A stretch of 64,000 nt of DNA from Sinorhizobium psoraleae (GCF_013283645.1 NZ_JABEKV010000004.1:796889-860888); one strand, 5' to 3'. Positions 20,403 through 30,013 are shown, numbered from the stretch's first letter. A program made the numbers and translations. The notes: generated by a model from the sequence alone, not told the origin.

Positions 20403-20577
20403 GCCTTGCATTCCTCTTTCTTGGTCGAGGCCTTTTGGCATGAATTGCGGGCGGCGTACAGTTTTCGCCGCGGTTCTTTTGCGGCGCCCGGATTGTCGCA
20501 GCACAGCCCGTGTCATCTTCCTGAAACACGAGTCTGATTTTGACGGGTTCAAAAGGCTCAACCAAGACGAGGCTCGC

Positions 20578-21423
20578 ATGACCGCGGCATCGGTATCCCA
20601 ACAGAACTCGGTTCGGAAACTGCGGACGCTCTTCATCTCCGACGTCCACCTGGGCTCGAAGGCAGCCAAGACCGACTACCTGCTCGATTTCCTGCGCCAT
20701 CACGAGGCGGAAACGATCATCCTCGTCGGGGATATCGTCGACGGTTGGCGCCTGAAGCGCAGCTGGTACTGGCCGCAGCCCTGCAATGACGTTGTCCAGA
20801 AGCTGTTGCGCAAGGCGCGCAAAGGCTCCCGCATCATCTACATTCCCGGCAATCACGACGAATTCATGCGGGATTTTCCGGGCGTGCATTTCGGCGGCAT
20901 CGAGGTGGCGCAGCGTCACATGCATAAGGGCGCCGACGGGCGTAACTATCTCGTCCTGCACGGCGACGAATTCGACGTCGTGGTGCGCAATGCGCGCGTG
21001 CTCGCCTATCTCGGCGACTGGGCCTACGACATGGCGATCGCCATCAACATCGGACTGGCGGCGATTCGCCGTCGCCTTGGCATGCCCTATTGGTCGTTCT
21101 CCTCCTGGGCAAAGCTGCAGGTCAAGCATGCCGTGAATTTCATCGGCGAGTTCCAGAAGGTCGTTGCCGAGGAGGCGCGCCGCCACGACGCACAGGGCGT
21201 CATCTGCGGCCATATTCATCACGCGGTGATCGAAGAGATCGGTGACGTCCGCTACATCAACACCGGCGACTGGGTCGAAAGCTGCACGGCGATCGCCGAA
21301 CATTACGACGGCAGGATGGAGCTTATCACCTGGCACCGGATGGGCGGCGGCCTGGCCGAGGTGGAAAGCTCGAGCGAGGCCGAAAAGATGCTGGCGCAGG
21401 TCCTCTCGCCACAGGCCGCCTGA
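20578..21423 (+). CDS. LpxH-like metallophosphoesterase (UDP-2,3-diacylglucosamine diphosphatase family)
   Basis: A 281-residue calcineurin-type phosphoesterase. All five metal motifs are present: SDVHLGS, GDIVDGW, GNHDE, HGDEFD and GHIHHA, followed by NTGDWVES. LpxH-type enzymes hydrolyse UDP-2,3-diacylglucosamine in lipid A synthesis, but many alphaproteobacteria use LpxI for that step, so the exact substrate is uncertain; a membrane phospholipid or sugar nucleotide is equally possible. The ATG at 20578 fits the family start; the frame is open upstream into the dme promoter region. It is a single gene. Confidence 0.82.
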   Translation: MTAASVSQQNSVRKLRTLFISDVHLGSKAAKTDYLLDFLRHHEAETIILVGDIVDGWRLKRSWYWPQPCNDVVQKLLRKARKGSRIIYIPGNHDEFMRDFPGVHFGGIEVAQRHMHKGADGRNYLVLHGDEFDVVVRNARVLAYLGDWAYDMAIAINIGLAAIRRRLGMPYWSFSSWAKLQVKHAVNFIGEFQKVVAEEARRHDAQGVICGHIHHAVIEEIGDVRYINTGDWVESCTAIAEHYDGRMELITWHRMGGGLAEVESSSEAEKMLAQVLSPQAA

Positions 21424-21560
21424 CCCTTAGAGGCGCGGGGCCGAATGCGAGGGCAAGTTTTCCCTCGCTTTTTTCCGAGACGCACCTGTGGCGAAAACTA
21501 GCTTATGGTGGGCGGCGACGCGGTTGTGCTAGAGATGACCCACAGCCATCAGGTCACTCC

Positions 21561-22781
21561 ATGATTCCCTCATCCGCGCCCCCGAACGTGGGGCCTCCGC
21601 CGCGCAAGTTCGCGCTCCGCATAGCGCTGCTTTTTTGTGCGCCGTTGATCGTCAACGGCTTTGCCATGCCGTATTTTCCGGTCTGGCTCAGCACGCTGTC
21701 GATGACCGACTTCGAGATTGGCGTCGTTCTCGCCGTCCCGATGTTCATTCGCGTCATCACGGCACCGCTCGCGGGCTTGCTTGCGGATAGGATCGGCGAA
21801 CGGGTGATCGTGCTGATCTGGTCAGCCGTCCTGTCGCTCGTGACGGCCTTCGTTCTTTTCTATGCGCACAGCTTCTGGCCCGTGCTCATCATCTACGCGC
21901 TGCAATCGGCGGTCTATTCGCCCTATGTGCCGATCGTCGAAGCGATCGCGCTTTCGGGCGTGAGGCGTTGGGGCTTCGATTATGCTCACATGCGCGTCTG
22001 GGGATCGGTGGCCTTCATCGGTGCGACCATGCTTGGCGGCTGGATGATCGGCAGATTTGGTGGTCCAATGGTGCTGCCGGCGATGGCCGCTGGCTTCGGA
22101 CTTATGGTCCTGATGGCCCTTTTGGCGCCGCGGGTCGGCCGGCCGCGACGTCCGTCGCCGATCACGGCGCTGACCGAACCACCGCCGCAATCGCTGCGCC
22201 AGCCCGACCTGCAACTGCTCCTGATCGGCGTCACGATGGTGAACAGCAGCCATGCGATGCTCTTCGCCTTCTCGGCCATCTATTGGCAGCATATCGGCTA
22301 CAGCGGCACGCAGATCGGAGCGCTCTGGAGCGCCGGCGTGGCAGCCGAGGTGCTGATGTTCGTTTTCGCCAAGGCCATCATCCGACGCTTCAGCGTCTGG
22401 GCGATGATCTTCTCCGGCTGCGGGCTTGCCGTCGTCCGCTGGCTGATCTTCCCGATGGACCTTGGCTTCTCCGGCTATTTCGTCCTCCAGTGTTTCCACG
22501 CCTTCACCTATGCGATCATGCATACGGGCATGCAGCACAAGCTGGTGGAGAGGGTCGCGGAAGAGCAGGAGGCTTCCGCCCAAGGCCTCTATTTCTTCTA
22601 CACCGGCTTCTTCACGGCGATTTTCACGTTCTTGTCCGGTTATTTCTATGCCTGGTTCGGCGTCGACGGCTTCTATTCGATGTCGGCGGTCGCCTTCATC
22701 GGCTGCTGTTTCGCCTTTGCCGGCTGGTATCTTCAGCCCCAGAGGTTGGCCTCAGGCGGAAAGACGAGAGAAGCTTCATAG
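21561..22781 (+). CDS. MFS transporter of the HcaT / LacY-like subgroup
   Basis: A 406-residue inner-membrane protein with about 12 transmembrane helices. The N-terminal FAMPYFPVWLSTLSMTDFEIG and the RRWGFDYAHMRVWGSVAF segment after helix 4 are typical of the MFS_1_like group that includes the 3-phenylpropionate transporter HcaT. The GLLADRIGER loop corresponds to the MFS loop 2-3 signature. The substrate is unknown. The 3' end overlaps the convergent epimerase gene by 49 nt, so the two stop codons lie inside each other's reading region. Confidence 0.88.
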   Translation: MIPSSAPPNVGPPPRKFALRIALLFCAPLIVNGFAMPYFPVWLSTLSMTDFEIGVVLAVPMFIRVITAPLAGLLADRIGERVIVLIWSAVLSLVTAFVLFYAHSFWPVLIIYALQSAVYSPYVPIVEAIALSGVRRWGFDYAHMRVWGSVAFIGATMLGGWMIGRFGGPMVLPAMAAGFGLMVLMALLAPRVGRPRRPSPITALTEPPPQSLRQPDLQLLLIGVTMVNSSHAMLFAFSAIYWQHIGYSGTQIGALWSAGVAAEVLMFVFAKAIIRRFSVWAMIFSGCGLAVVRWLIFPMDLGFSGYFVLQCFHAFTYAIMHTGMQHKLVERVAEEQEASAQGLYFFYTGFFTAIFTFLSGYFYAWFGVDGFYSMSAVAFIGCCFAFAGWYLQPQRLASGGKTREAS

Positions 22782-23716
22782 CGCAGGCCAGGCTTGCGAT
22801 CTTCCGCAAGCAGGAGCGGACCGTCGAGATCGACGAAATCGGCGCCCTGAGCGACGAGCATTGCCGGCGCCATGGCAAGCGAGCTGCCGACCATGCAGCC
22901 CACCATGATCTTGAGCCCGAGCGCCTCGGCCGCGGCGCGCATGCGAAGCGCTTCGGTCAATCCGCCTGTCTTGTCGAGCTTGATGTTGACCGCGTCGTAG
23001 CGTCCGGCAAGGTTTTTGAGGTCATCGGTCCCATGCACGCTTTCGTCGGCGCAGACCGGAACTGGGCGCGTGATCGAAGCGAGCGCCTGATCCCGGCCTG
23101 CCGGCAGCGGCTGCTCGACGAGAGCGATGCCGTTTTCCGCGCAAGCTGCAAAATGGGCGGCGAGATTGTGCTCCGTCCAGCCCTCGTTCGCATCGAGGAT
23201 GATGCGGCTCTCCGGCGCCCCTTGGCGGACGGCGCGGATGCGCGACGTGTCGTCCGCCGTGCCTACCTTTACCTTCAGCAGCGCGCGATGCGCGTATTTT
23301 TGCGCCTGCGCCATCATCTCTTCCGGTTCGCCGAGGGAGAGGGTGTAGGCGGTCGTCAGCGGGACGGGAGCGGAGATCCCGGCCAGTGCATAGGCGGGCG
23401 TGCCGCTTTGTTTCGCCTCCAGGTCCCAGAGAGCGCAGTCGACCGCATTGCGGGCGGCCCCGGGCGGCATGTCCTTCTGCAGCTCAGCGCGCGTCAATCC
23501 GCTCTCGATCGACGGACGAACCGCCTCGATTGCCGCCAGAACCGATTCGAGCGATTCGCCGTAGCGGGCATAGGGTACGCACTCCCCCCAGCCGCTTACC
23601 TCGCCGTCGCTGATCTGGCAGGTGATGACGCTCGCGGTGGTCTTCGAGCCGCGAGAAATCGTGAAAACACCGGCGATCGGAAAGTGTTGGACGGTTGTTG
23701 TCAGGAAATGTGGCAT
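22733..23716 (-). CDS. dgcA: Enolase-superfamily epimerase/racemase (DgcA-like N-acetyl-D-Glu racemase or dipeptide epimerase)
   Basis: A 327-residue member of the mandelate racemase/muconate lactonizing group, L-Ala-D/L-Glu epimerase subgroup. The catalytic KxK (K148, K150 in LLKVKVG), metal ligands D175 (LDANEGW), E201 (VEQPL) and D224 (ADES), and the opposing Lys246 (NIKLDKTGG) are all seen. It would interconvert the alpha-carbon stereochemistry of Glu-containing compounds. Rhizobial members are usually annotated DgcA, which works with DgcN in D-glutamate catabolism; no dgcN is visible here, so peptidoglycan-peptide recycling remains possible. The start at 23716 follows GGGGAAG. It overlaps the MFS gene tail-to-tail. 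Confidence 0.8.
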   Translation of the reverse strand: MPHFLTTTVQHFPIAGVFTISRGSKTTASVITCQISDGEVSGWGECVPYARYGESLESVLAAIEAVRPSIESGLTRAELQKDMPPGAARNAVDCALWDLEAKQSGTPAYALAGISAPVPLTTAYTLSLGEPEEMMAQAQKYAHRALLKVKVGTADDTSRIRAVRQGAPESRIILDANEGWTEHNLAAHFAACAENGIALVEQPLPAGRDQALASITRPVPVCADESVHGTDDLKNLAGRYDAVNIKLDKTGGLTEALRMRAAAEALGLKIMVGCMVGSSLAMAPAMLVAQGADFVDLDGPLLLAEDRKPGLRYEASLVFPPEANLWG

Positions 23717-23823
23717 TGGATCTTCCCCGCCGGGCCTTATGGATGACATCACAGCCATCACCCGCTATGACGTTCTGCGTTTTAGAAGCGCATTGGACAG
23801 TGTATCTTTTCAGCCGCACAAAG

Positions 23824-23892
23824 GTCGCTGTACGACTTTGAATTTCTGCACGATTTTGTCCTTAAATCGAATCTGGTTTAAGGAATTGTGCA
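23824..23892 (-). repeat. RIME-like repeat, partial copy 3
   Basis: A truncated copy in reverse orientation. It keeps the linker (CGCTGTACGACTTTGAATT) and the first palindrome, TGCACGATTTTGTCCTTAAA to TTTAAGGAATTGTGCA, but the GCGTCT palindrome is lost. It ends 28 nt before the lipid-transport operon and may lie in its leader. Confidence 0.75.
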
Positions 23893-23919
23893 AAGGCCAA
23901 CCGAGAAGACCAGGATCAC

Positions 23920-25074
23920 GTGACGCGTTCCCCATCCAAGATCGCTGCAGATGTCACGCTCGACGAGGGCGCGAGGGAGCAAGGCAAGCGCTACGTCTTT
24001 AGCGGCAACTGGCGGCACGAGACAGCCGAGGCGATGGCCGCGAAGCTGAAGAAGCTTGGGCGTCCTTCCGGCGGGCGATATGAGTTCGATTTTTCGGGCA
24101 TTACGGCGATGGATACGGCCGGCGCCTGGATCATCCGCCGGTTCATGAACGGCATTGCGGGCGAGGCCGGCGCGGACGTGCATTTCGCGAGCGGCGGCCA
24201 GCGTTATGTCGAGCTCGTGCAGGCTCTGCCGGAAAAGTTGCGCTCCCCGGAACGCGACACCACGAGACTTCCGCTTTTCCAGCGACTGTTTGCGCCGATC
24301 GGCGAGGTAACCGTGTCTATATGGACCGACACGGTCGCGGCGATGTTCATCCTCGGTTCCGCCGTCCGCGGCGCTCAGTTGAAGCTCGGGCGTCATGCGG
24401 GCGTCTCGCCCGCCGCAATCGTCCACCAGATCGACCGCATGGGCGTCATGGCGGTGCCGATCATCACGCTCATGTCGTTTCTGATCGGCGCCATCATTGC
24501 CCAGCAGGGCGCCTTCCAGCTCAGGTCCTTCGGCGCCGAGATCTTCGTCGTCGATCTTGTCGGCATCCTGCAGCTGCGCGAAATCGGCGTGCTGCTCACA
24601 GCGATCATGATCGCCGGCCGGTCCGGCAGTGCGATCACCGCCGAAATCGGCTCGATGAAGATGCGCGAGGAGGTCGACGCGCTGAAGGTTATGGGCCTCA
24701 GCCCCGTCGGCGTTCTGGTGTTCCCGCGCCTGGTGGCGCTCACCATCGTGCTGCCGCTCCTGACGATCATCGCGAATTTCGCGGCCCTGACCGGCGCGGC
24801 GCTCGTTGCCTGGAGCTATTCAGGCATCACGATCCCGACGTTCCTGGCGCGGCTGCAGGAAGCTGTCGATTTCTCGTCGGTGGCGGCGGGTATGATCAAG
24901 GCGCCCTTCATGGCGCTGATCATCGGTGTGGTGGCGGCTGTAGAAGGCCTCAAGGTCGGCGGCAGCGCGGAGTCGCTTGGGCGGCGTGTGACCTCGTCGG
25001 TCGTTAAATCGATCTTCGTCGTCATTCTTATCGACGGGTTGTTCGCCATGTTCTACGCGGCAATCGACTTCTGA
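23920..25074 (+). CDS. MlaE-family lipid ABC transporter permease with N-terminal STAS-like domain
   Basis: A 384-residue inner-membrane permease of the Mla/Ttg2 type, which moves phospholipids between inner and outer membranes. Residues 1-115 form a STAS/MlaB-like soluble domain (YEFDFSGITAMDTAGAW), and residues 130-384 are the MlaE permease with the EIGSMKMREEVDALKVMG coupling segment and about five transmembrane helices. In E. coli MlaB is a separate protein; here it is fused. The GTG at 23920 follows AGGA by 5 nt. It is the first of four genes (permease, ATPase, MCE protein, lipoprotein). Confidence 0.9.
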   Translation: MTRSPSKIAADVTLDEGAREQGKRYVFSGNWRHETAEAMAAKLKKLGRPSGGRYEFDFSGITAMDTAGAWIIRRFMNGIAGEAGADVHFASGGQRYVELVQALPEKLRSPERDTTRLPLFQRLFAPIGEVTVSIWTDTVAAMFILGSAVRGAQLKLGRHAGVSPAAIVHQIDRMGVMAVPIITLMSFLIGAIIAQQGAFQLRSFGAEIFVVDLVGILQLREIGVLLTAIMIAGRSGSAITAEIGSMKMREEVDALKVMGLSPVGVLVFPRLVALTIVLPLLTIIANFAALTGAALVAWSYSGITIPTFLARLQEAVDFSSVAAGMIKAPFMALIIGVVAAVEGLKVGGSAESLGRRVTSSVVKSIFVVILIDGLFAMFYAAIDF

Positions 25075-25084
25075 GGCAGGCGGC

Positions 25085-25894
25085 ATGGTTGAAGCGGCAA
25101 TGGAAAAATCGGAGGAAGCGGCGGAGCGGCGCGAAGCCGTGCTTTCCGTTCGTGACCTGACGGTCGGTTTCGGCGATAATATCGTTCTCGACAAACTCAA
25201 TCTCGAGGTGTTGCGCGGAGAGATCCTCGGCTTCGTCGGGGCTTCCGGTACGGGCAAATCGGTACTGATGCGCACGGTGCTCAGGCTTTTGCCCAAGCGG
25301 TCCGGTACGATCGAGATCCTGGGCGCCGAATACGAGAAGATGAGCGAGGCCGACCGCATCGCGCTCGACATGCGCCTCGGCGTGCTGTTTCAGCACGGTG
25401 CGCTTTTCTCCGCGCTGACGGTGCGCGAGAATATTCAGGTGCCGATGCGCGAGTATCTCGATCTGCCGCAGGATCTTATGGACGAGCTTGCACGGCTGAA
25501 AATCGAGCTGGTGGGCCTCGCGCCGGAAGCGGCGGAAAAGTATCCGTCTGAGCTCTCCGGCGGCATGATCAAGCGCGCGGCACTTGCGCGTGCTCTTGCG
25601 CTCGATCCGGATCTCGTCTTTCTCGACGAGCCGACCTCGGGCCTCGATCCGATCGGTGCGGCGGAGTTCGACGAGTTGATTGCCAAGCTGCGCGACACGC
25701 TGGGATTGACCGTGTATATGGTGACGCACGATCTGGACAGCCTGTTCTCGGTCTGCGACCGGATTGCGGTTCTCGGGAAGAAACGCGTTCTGGTTTCCGG
25801 CACGGTTGAGGATATGCTCGCCTGTGAGGAGCCATGGGTGAAGTCCTATTTCCGTGGCAAGCGGGCGAGGTCGATCGTTCGCGAGCATGAGTGA
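25085..25894 (+). CDS. MlaF-like ABC transporter ATP-binding protein
   Basis: The ATPase partner of the adjacent permease, 269 residues. Walker A is GASGTGKS, the signature is LSGGM (SELSGGMIKRAALARAL), and Walker B is DLVFLDEPTSGLDP with the H-loop VTHDLD. The order and 10-nt spacing to the permease gene show an operon. It powers lipid transfer by the Mla-type complex at the inner membrane. Confidence 0.92.
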   Translation: MVEAAMEKSEEAAERREAVLSVRDLTVGFGDNIVLDKLNLEVLRGEILGFVGASGTGKSVLMRTVLRLLPKRSGTIEILGAEYEKMSEADRIALDMRLGVLFQHGALFSALTVRENIQVPMREYLDLPQDLMDELARLKIELVGLAPEAAEKYPSELSGGMIKRAALARALALDPDLVFLDEPTSGLDPIGAAEFDELIAKLRDTLGLTVYMVTHDLDSLFSVCDRIAVLGKKRVLVSGTVEDMLACEEPWVKSYFRGKRARSIVREHE

Positions 25895-25991
25895 TGCTCG
25901 CACGGCGCATGGTGGTGACAAGCTTCGGACAAGCCCGTTTGTCGAAGCAGTATGAATGAGCGGCTTGAAGTCGCGAAGGTAGTCGGAGCCA

Positions 25992-27362
25992 ATGGAAACC
26001 AAAGCGAACTATGCCATTGTCGGCTTCTTCACGGTGTTCGTCATCGCGGCCGCATTCGGATTCGTCTACTGGATGTCGCAGTACGGCCGAAGCGGTGAGA
26101 TGGTCGAGCTCGTGGTCAATATACCGGGCTCGGCCAACGGCCTGTCCGTCGGCTCACCGGTGCGTTTCAACGGCATCAATGTCGGCACCGTGCGCAACCT
26201 CGCGATCGACGCGAATGATCCGCGCTTTTCGATTGCCATCACCGAGGTTTCTACGGACGCGCCGGTGCTCAAATCCACCAAGGCTACGCTCGAAGTGCAG
26301 GGGCTGACCGGTGCCGCCTATATCGAACTCAGCGGCGGCAACAAGGGCGACGAGAACATCCTGAAGACCGCTATCGAAAAAGGGACGCAGGCGCACATCC
26401 TCGCCGACCAATCGAGCGTTACCAGCCTGCTTGCGACCGCGGACCAGATCCTCGACCGGGCGAACAACGCCATTGGCGACATACAGGGCTTCGTCACGGA
26501 AGTACGCGGTCCGCTCACCACGACGATCGGCAATGCCGAACGCTTTTCCAAGGCGCTTGCCGACAATTCCGGCGCGATCGACGACTTCCTGAAGAGCGTC
26601 GGGGAGCTCTCGACGACGGTCAGCGCCGCGTCCAAGAAGCTCGACACGACGCTTGCCAGCGCCGACGCGTTGATCAAATCGGTGGACCCGAAGAAAATCG
26701 ATCGCATCGTCAGCAATGTCGAGCAGGTGAGCAACGACCTCAAGGCCGCCTCCGGCGGCGTTTCGGAGACGATCGCCACCTTCAGGCGAACCGTGGAAAC
26801 CTATCAGGAGGTAGGCAGGAACGCCCAGCAGACGCTGAAGCGCGTCGATACGCTGGTCGCATCGGTCGATACCCAGAAGGTCGAACTGGTCGTCAACGAC
26901 ATCTCGGCCGCCAGCGCCGATGCTCGCAAGACCGTCGCCCAGATATCCGATTTTGCGGAGAAGATTTCCGCACGGCAGGAGGATATCGACCAGACGATTA
27001 CCGATTTCACGGAGATGTCGAACAAGCTGAACGCGGCGTCGAACCGCGTCGACGGCATTTTGGTCAAAATCGATGGCTTCCTCGGCGATGCGGACGCGCC
27101 GTCGCTTTCCGCCCAAGCGCGTTCCACGCTCGAGGCATTCCGCAAGATGGCCGACAGCCTCAACGCACAGATTGGTCCCATTACAGAAAACCTGAGGCGC
27201 TTCTCGAATTCGGGGCTGCGGGACGTGGAGGCACTCGTCACCGATACGCGCCGCACGGTGCAGAGCCTGGAGAATACGATTTCAACCTTCGACAAAAACC
27301 CGCAAAGACTGCTTTTCGGGGGCGAAACGGTAAAGCAGTATGATGGCCGCACGCGACGGTGA
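25992..27362 (+). CDS. MlaD-family MCE domain protein
   Basis: A 456-residue periplasmic lipid-binding subunit anchored by one N-terminal transmembrane helix (about residues 8-28). The MCE/MlaD domain follows (about 40-120; GSANGLSVGSPVRFNGINVGTV and LEVQGLTGAAYIEL). The remaining 330 residues are mostly helical and coiled-coil-like, much longer than E. coli MlaD (183 residues), resembling the long MCE proteins whose C-terminal helices can form a tunnel through the periplasm. It belongs with the preceding ATPase and permease genes; a 97-nt gap separates it from the ATPase. Confidence 0.9.
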   Translation: METKANYAIVGFFTVFVIAAAFGFVYWMSQYGRSGEMVELVVNIPGSANGLSVGSPVRFNGINVGTVRNLAIDANDPRFSIAITEVSTDAPVLKSTKATLEVQGLTGAAYIELSGGNKGDENILKTAIEKGTQAHILADQSSVTSLLATADQILDRANNAIGDIQGFVTEVRGPLTTTIGNAERFSKALADNSGAIDDFLKSVGELSTTVSAASKKLDTTLASADALIKSVDPKKIDRIVSNVEQVSNDLKAASGGVSETIATFRRTVETYQEVGRNAQQTLKRVDTLVASVDTQKVELVVNDISAASADARKTVAQISDFAEKISARQEDIDQTITDFTEMSNKLNAASNRVDGILVKIDGFLGDADAPSLSAQARSTLEAFRKMADSLNAQIGPITENLRRFSNSGLRDVEALVTDTRRTVQSLENTISTFDKNPQRLLFGGETVKQYDGRTRR

Positions 27363-27449
27363 TTCGCGCGTTGATCGAACGTTGCAAGCGGCATGCACCC
27401 GACGGGTTGGGCTGGAAATTGCGCCGGAGTGGATGGGGATATTGGCAGT

Positions 27450-28067
27450 ATGAATTTGCGGGGGCTGGTAGTTGTGCGTAGGGGGAGGGTGACCCGGTCC
27501 GCCGTAATCTTCTCATTGGCAATGGCACTCGCGGGTTGCGGCACGCGCGCAGCCGTCAACGACACGTTCAGTCTCGCATCGTCGCCCGTAGTCCCGGGAC
27601 AGGCATCGACCAGCAGGCAGATTCTCGTGCCCGAGCCGACCGCGCTCCAGACCCTCAACAACGATCAGATCGTCATCCGGCTATCCAGATCGGAACTGCA
27701 ATATCTCGCCAGGGCGCAATGGGGCGACCGGCTCCCGAGGATGGTGCAGGACAAGCTCGTCCAGACCTTCGACAACACCGGGAAGGTGGGGGGCGTCGGC
27801 AAGCCGGGCCAGGGCCTTGCAATCGACTACCAGCTCATCACGGAGATCCGGTCCTTCGAGATCTCCACAGAAGGGGCGGACACGGCGGTCGTCGAGATCT
27901 TCGCCAAGCTGCTCAACGATCGCGACGGCACTGTCCGGACGCAGCGCGCTTTCCGTGCCGGCGTGCCCGTGCGGGGCGCGAACAGCGCAGCCTTCGTCGC
28001 CGCCCTCGACGCAGCCTTTGCCCAGGTCGCTGCGGAGATCGTCAGCTGGACGCTCGCGTCCATCTGA
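27450..28067 (+). CDS. ABC-type transport auxiliary lipoprotein (PqiC/DUF330-like)
   Basis: A 205-residue predicted outer-membrane lipoprotein. It has a hydrophobic signal with a lipobox (AMALAGC, Cys at about residue 30) and a mature domain typical of the ABC-transport-auxiliary family found with MCE systems (LRNDQ-type segment TLNNDQIVIRLSRSELQYLARAQWGDRLP). It is the last gene of the Mla-type operon and probably provides the outer-membrane end of the lipid route. The ATG at 27450 is used; a GTG at about 27489 directly behind GGGGGAGG is an alternative that would shorten the leader. Confidence 0.85.
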   Translation: MNLRGLVVVRRGRVTRSAVIFSLAMALAGCGTRAAVNDTFSLASSPVVPGQASTSRQILVPEPTALQTLNNDQIVIRLSRSELQYLARAQWGDRLPRMVQDKLVQTFDNTGKVGGVGKPGQGLAIDYQLITEIRSFEISTEGADTAVVEIFAKLLNDRDGTVRTQRAFRAGVPVRGANSAAFVAALDAAFAQVAAEIVSWTLASI

Positions 28068-28127
28068 ACTCCAGTCCACGTCTTCGCCCCTCCGGCAGTT
28101 TGGTGATGGCTCGATCCGGGGCGGCGC

Positions 28128-28406
28128 TTAGCCCGTGCCGCCTTTCGAAAGCTCGATGTGGTTGATCACTTCGGCAACGCCCTCGACCGCCTTTGCCGCT
28201 TCCTCTGCGCGGACCATTTCCTCCCTGGTCGCCACCGTTCCGCCGAGCACTGCGGTATTGCCGGTGACAGTGACGGTAACATCAATGGCGTCCAGTCCAG
28301 GCGAGACCGCGAGATAATGCGCGACGCGGCGTTCGAGTTCAGCAGGATGCTCGGCCGGTTGTCTCTCCGGCTCGTTGCCGAAGAATGTCCGTTTCTTGAA
28401 AATCAT
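28128..28406 (-). CDS. Small BON domain protein
   Basis: A 92-residue protein that is almost entirely one BON domain (about 20-88), with the alpha-beta-beta pattern VTVTGNTAVLGGTVATREE and VEGVAEVINHIEL. BON domains bind phospholipid or attach proteins to the outer membrane, but this copy has no signal peptide, so a cytosolic or membrane-surface role is likely. GAAGGA precedes the ATG by 7 nt. It is convergent with the lipid-transport operon and upstream of nothing on its own strand. Confidence 0.8.
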   Translation of the reverse strand: MIFKKRTFFGNEPERQPAEHPAELERRVAHYLAVSPGLDAIDVTVTVTGNTAVLGGTVATREEMVRAEEAAKAVEGVAEVINHIELSKGGTG

Positions 28407-28496
28407 GCGCCGATCCTTCTCTCTTGCGGAAAGAACGCCGGCCGCGGAGTTTTGTTCGCTCGGCCTTGTTCGACGCCCGCGGCGCTGCTGTTCGCG

Positions 28497-29408
28497 TCAC
28501 GGCCAGCGCACGACCGGGGGCAGGGAGGAGAGAATCGATTCGACGTTCCCGCCGGTCTTGAGGCCGAAAATCGTGCCGCGGTCGTAGAGCAGATTGAATT
28601 CGACGTAGCGCCCGCGGCGAACCAGCTGCTCGTCACGATCCTCTTCCGTCCACGGGGCGTTGAAATTTGCCCGGACGATTTTCGGATACACGAGAGCGAA
28701 GGCCTTGCCGACATCGCGTGTAAAGGCGAAGTCCGCCTGCCAGCCGCCCAGTTCATCCGGCGAATGCAGCCAATCGTAGAAGATGCCGCCGGTGCCGCGC
28801 GGTTCGTTCCTGTGTTTGAGGAAGAAGTACTCGTCGCACCATGCCTTGAACCTCGCGTGATCGGCGACCGTGTGGCGATTGCAGGTGATTTCCATCGCCC
28901 GGTGGAAGAGCAGGGTGTCCGGGTCGGTCATGACGCGCCGGCGATCGAGAACGGGCGTGAGGTCGGCGCCGCCGCCGAACCAGTGGCTCGTCGTCACGAC
29001 CATGCGGGTATTCATGTGCACGGCGGGGACGTTGGGGTTCACCGGATGGGCAATCAGCGAAATGCCGGACGCCCAGAAACGCGGATCCTCGCTGGCGCCG
29101 GGGATCTGTTCGCGAAACTCCGGCGAAAACTCGCCGTAGACGGTGGATGTGTGGACGCCGACCTTCTCGAAGACGCGACCCTCCATCATCGACATGCGGC
29201 CGCCACCGCCGGCTCCGTCCTCGCGCAGCCAGTCCTTGCCGACGAAGCGGCCCGGCGGCTGGTCGGAAAGCGGTCCGGTCAGTTCATCCTCCAGCGTCTC
29301 GAAGGCCGCGCAAATCGTATTGCGTAGGCTTTCGAACCAGGCTTTCGCCTCGGCCTTCTTGTCTTCGATGTCAGCAGGCAGGCCCTGCGGCAATTGCGGT
29401 CTTTCCAT
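28497..29408 (-). CDS. hemF: Oxygen-dependent coproporphyrinogen III oxidase
   Basis: Converts coproporphyrinogen III to protoporphyrinogen IX in aerobic haem synthesis. The 303-residue cytosolic enzyme shows the full HemF signature: the [27 protein letters not shown] region, [44 protein letters not shown] and a C-terminal [14 protein letters not shown] segment. Length and order are normal. It is a single gene with no close co-oriented neighbour. Confidence 0.97.
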   Translation of the reverse strand: MERPQLPQGLPADIEDKKAEAKAWFESLRNTICAAFETLEDELTGPLSDQPPGRFVGKDWLREDGAGGGGRMSMMEGRVFEKVGVHTSTVYGEFSPEFREQIPGASEDPRFWASGISLIAHPVNPNVPAVHMNTRMVVTTSHWFGGGADLTPVLDRRRVMTDPDTLLFHRAMEITCNRHTVADHARFKAWCDEYFFLKHRNEPRGTGGIFYDWLHSPDELGGWQADFAFTRDVGKAFALVYPKIVRANFNAPWTEEDRDEQLVRRGRYVEFNLLYDRGTIFGLKTGGNVESILSSLPPVVRWP

Positions 29409-29649
29409 GGGAATTCATCTTCCATTCGCGGCCTTTCGCGCGGGAAAGCCGCCGATTCGAGTGGTTTCGCCACAGTTCATATTTTTGCCCAGATGGCAAC
29501 GGCGCGACCTTACCAACAGACTAGCGCAGGAATAGGCCGAGATTAGAAACGATCTCGCCAATCCGGGTCGCCCGCGGCGTAGGACGGCTTCCGACGAGGG
29601 CTGGCAATCGCGCGGCAGTCATCCTATCTTCCCTGTAGAGGTATGGCCC

Positions 29650-29910
29650 ATGGCAAAAATACCCGCAGGACCGCCGCTTGAAGGTTTGCGGCGTCAGATT
29701 GCCCGGCACCGCCGGGAGAACCCCACGCGGAGCGACAGGCTCTTCGTGCGAGAGACGTTCAGGCTCGAGCGAAGCGCCGCTCGCGCCAAGGCGCGCGAAT
29801 GGTTCGAGACCTGGCCAAAGGCGGCCTACTGGACCGAGGTGGAAAGCTGGCGCCAGCTCGACGGCGATGAGATCGAGTTCACCATGCGCCGGCTGCCAAG
29901 CGCGGACTGA
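29650..29910 (+). CDS. Conserved small hypothetical protein
   Basis: An 86-residue, strongly basic soluble protein (rich in Arg, with RRQIARHRREN and RSAARAKAREWFETWPKAAYWTE). It is not recognised as any named family; similar short proteins are common in Rhizobiales. The coding bias and the clean ATG support a real gene. No function is proposed. It lies between hemF (divergent) and an MFS gene. Confidence 0.65.
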   Translation: MAKIPAGPPLEGLRRQIARHRRENPTRSDRLFVRETFRLERSAARAKAREWFETWPKAAYWTEVESWRQLDGDEIEFTMRRLPSAD

Positions 29911-30013
29911 TCGCCACCGAACTTCGCTTGGCATTTACGATGCCTCCGGCGGTTTTCATTTGCATGCCACGACCGCTGTGCGCCCGCGAAAATAAGCGGC
30001 ACCCCGGGGAAAC

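Noticed and set aside
18675..20537. 620-codon plus-strand frame across dme
   Set aside because: Antisense shadow of the malic enzyme; composition is Arg/Asp/Gly-rich and unlike real proteins.
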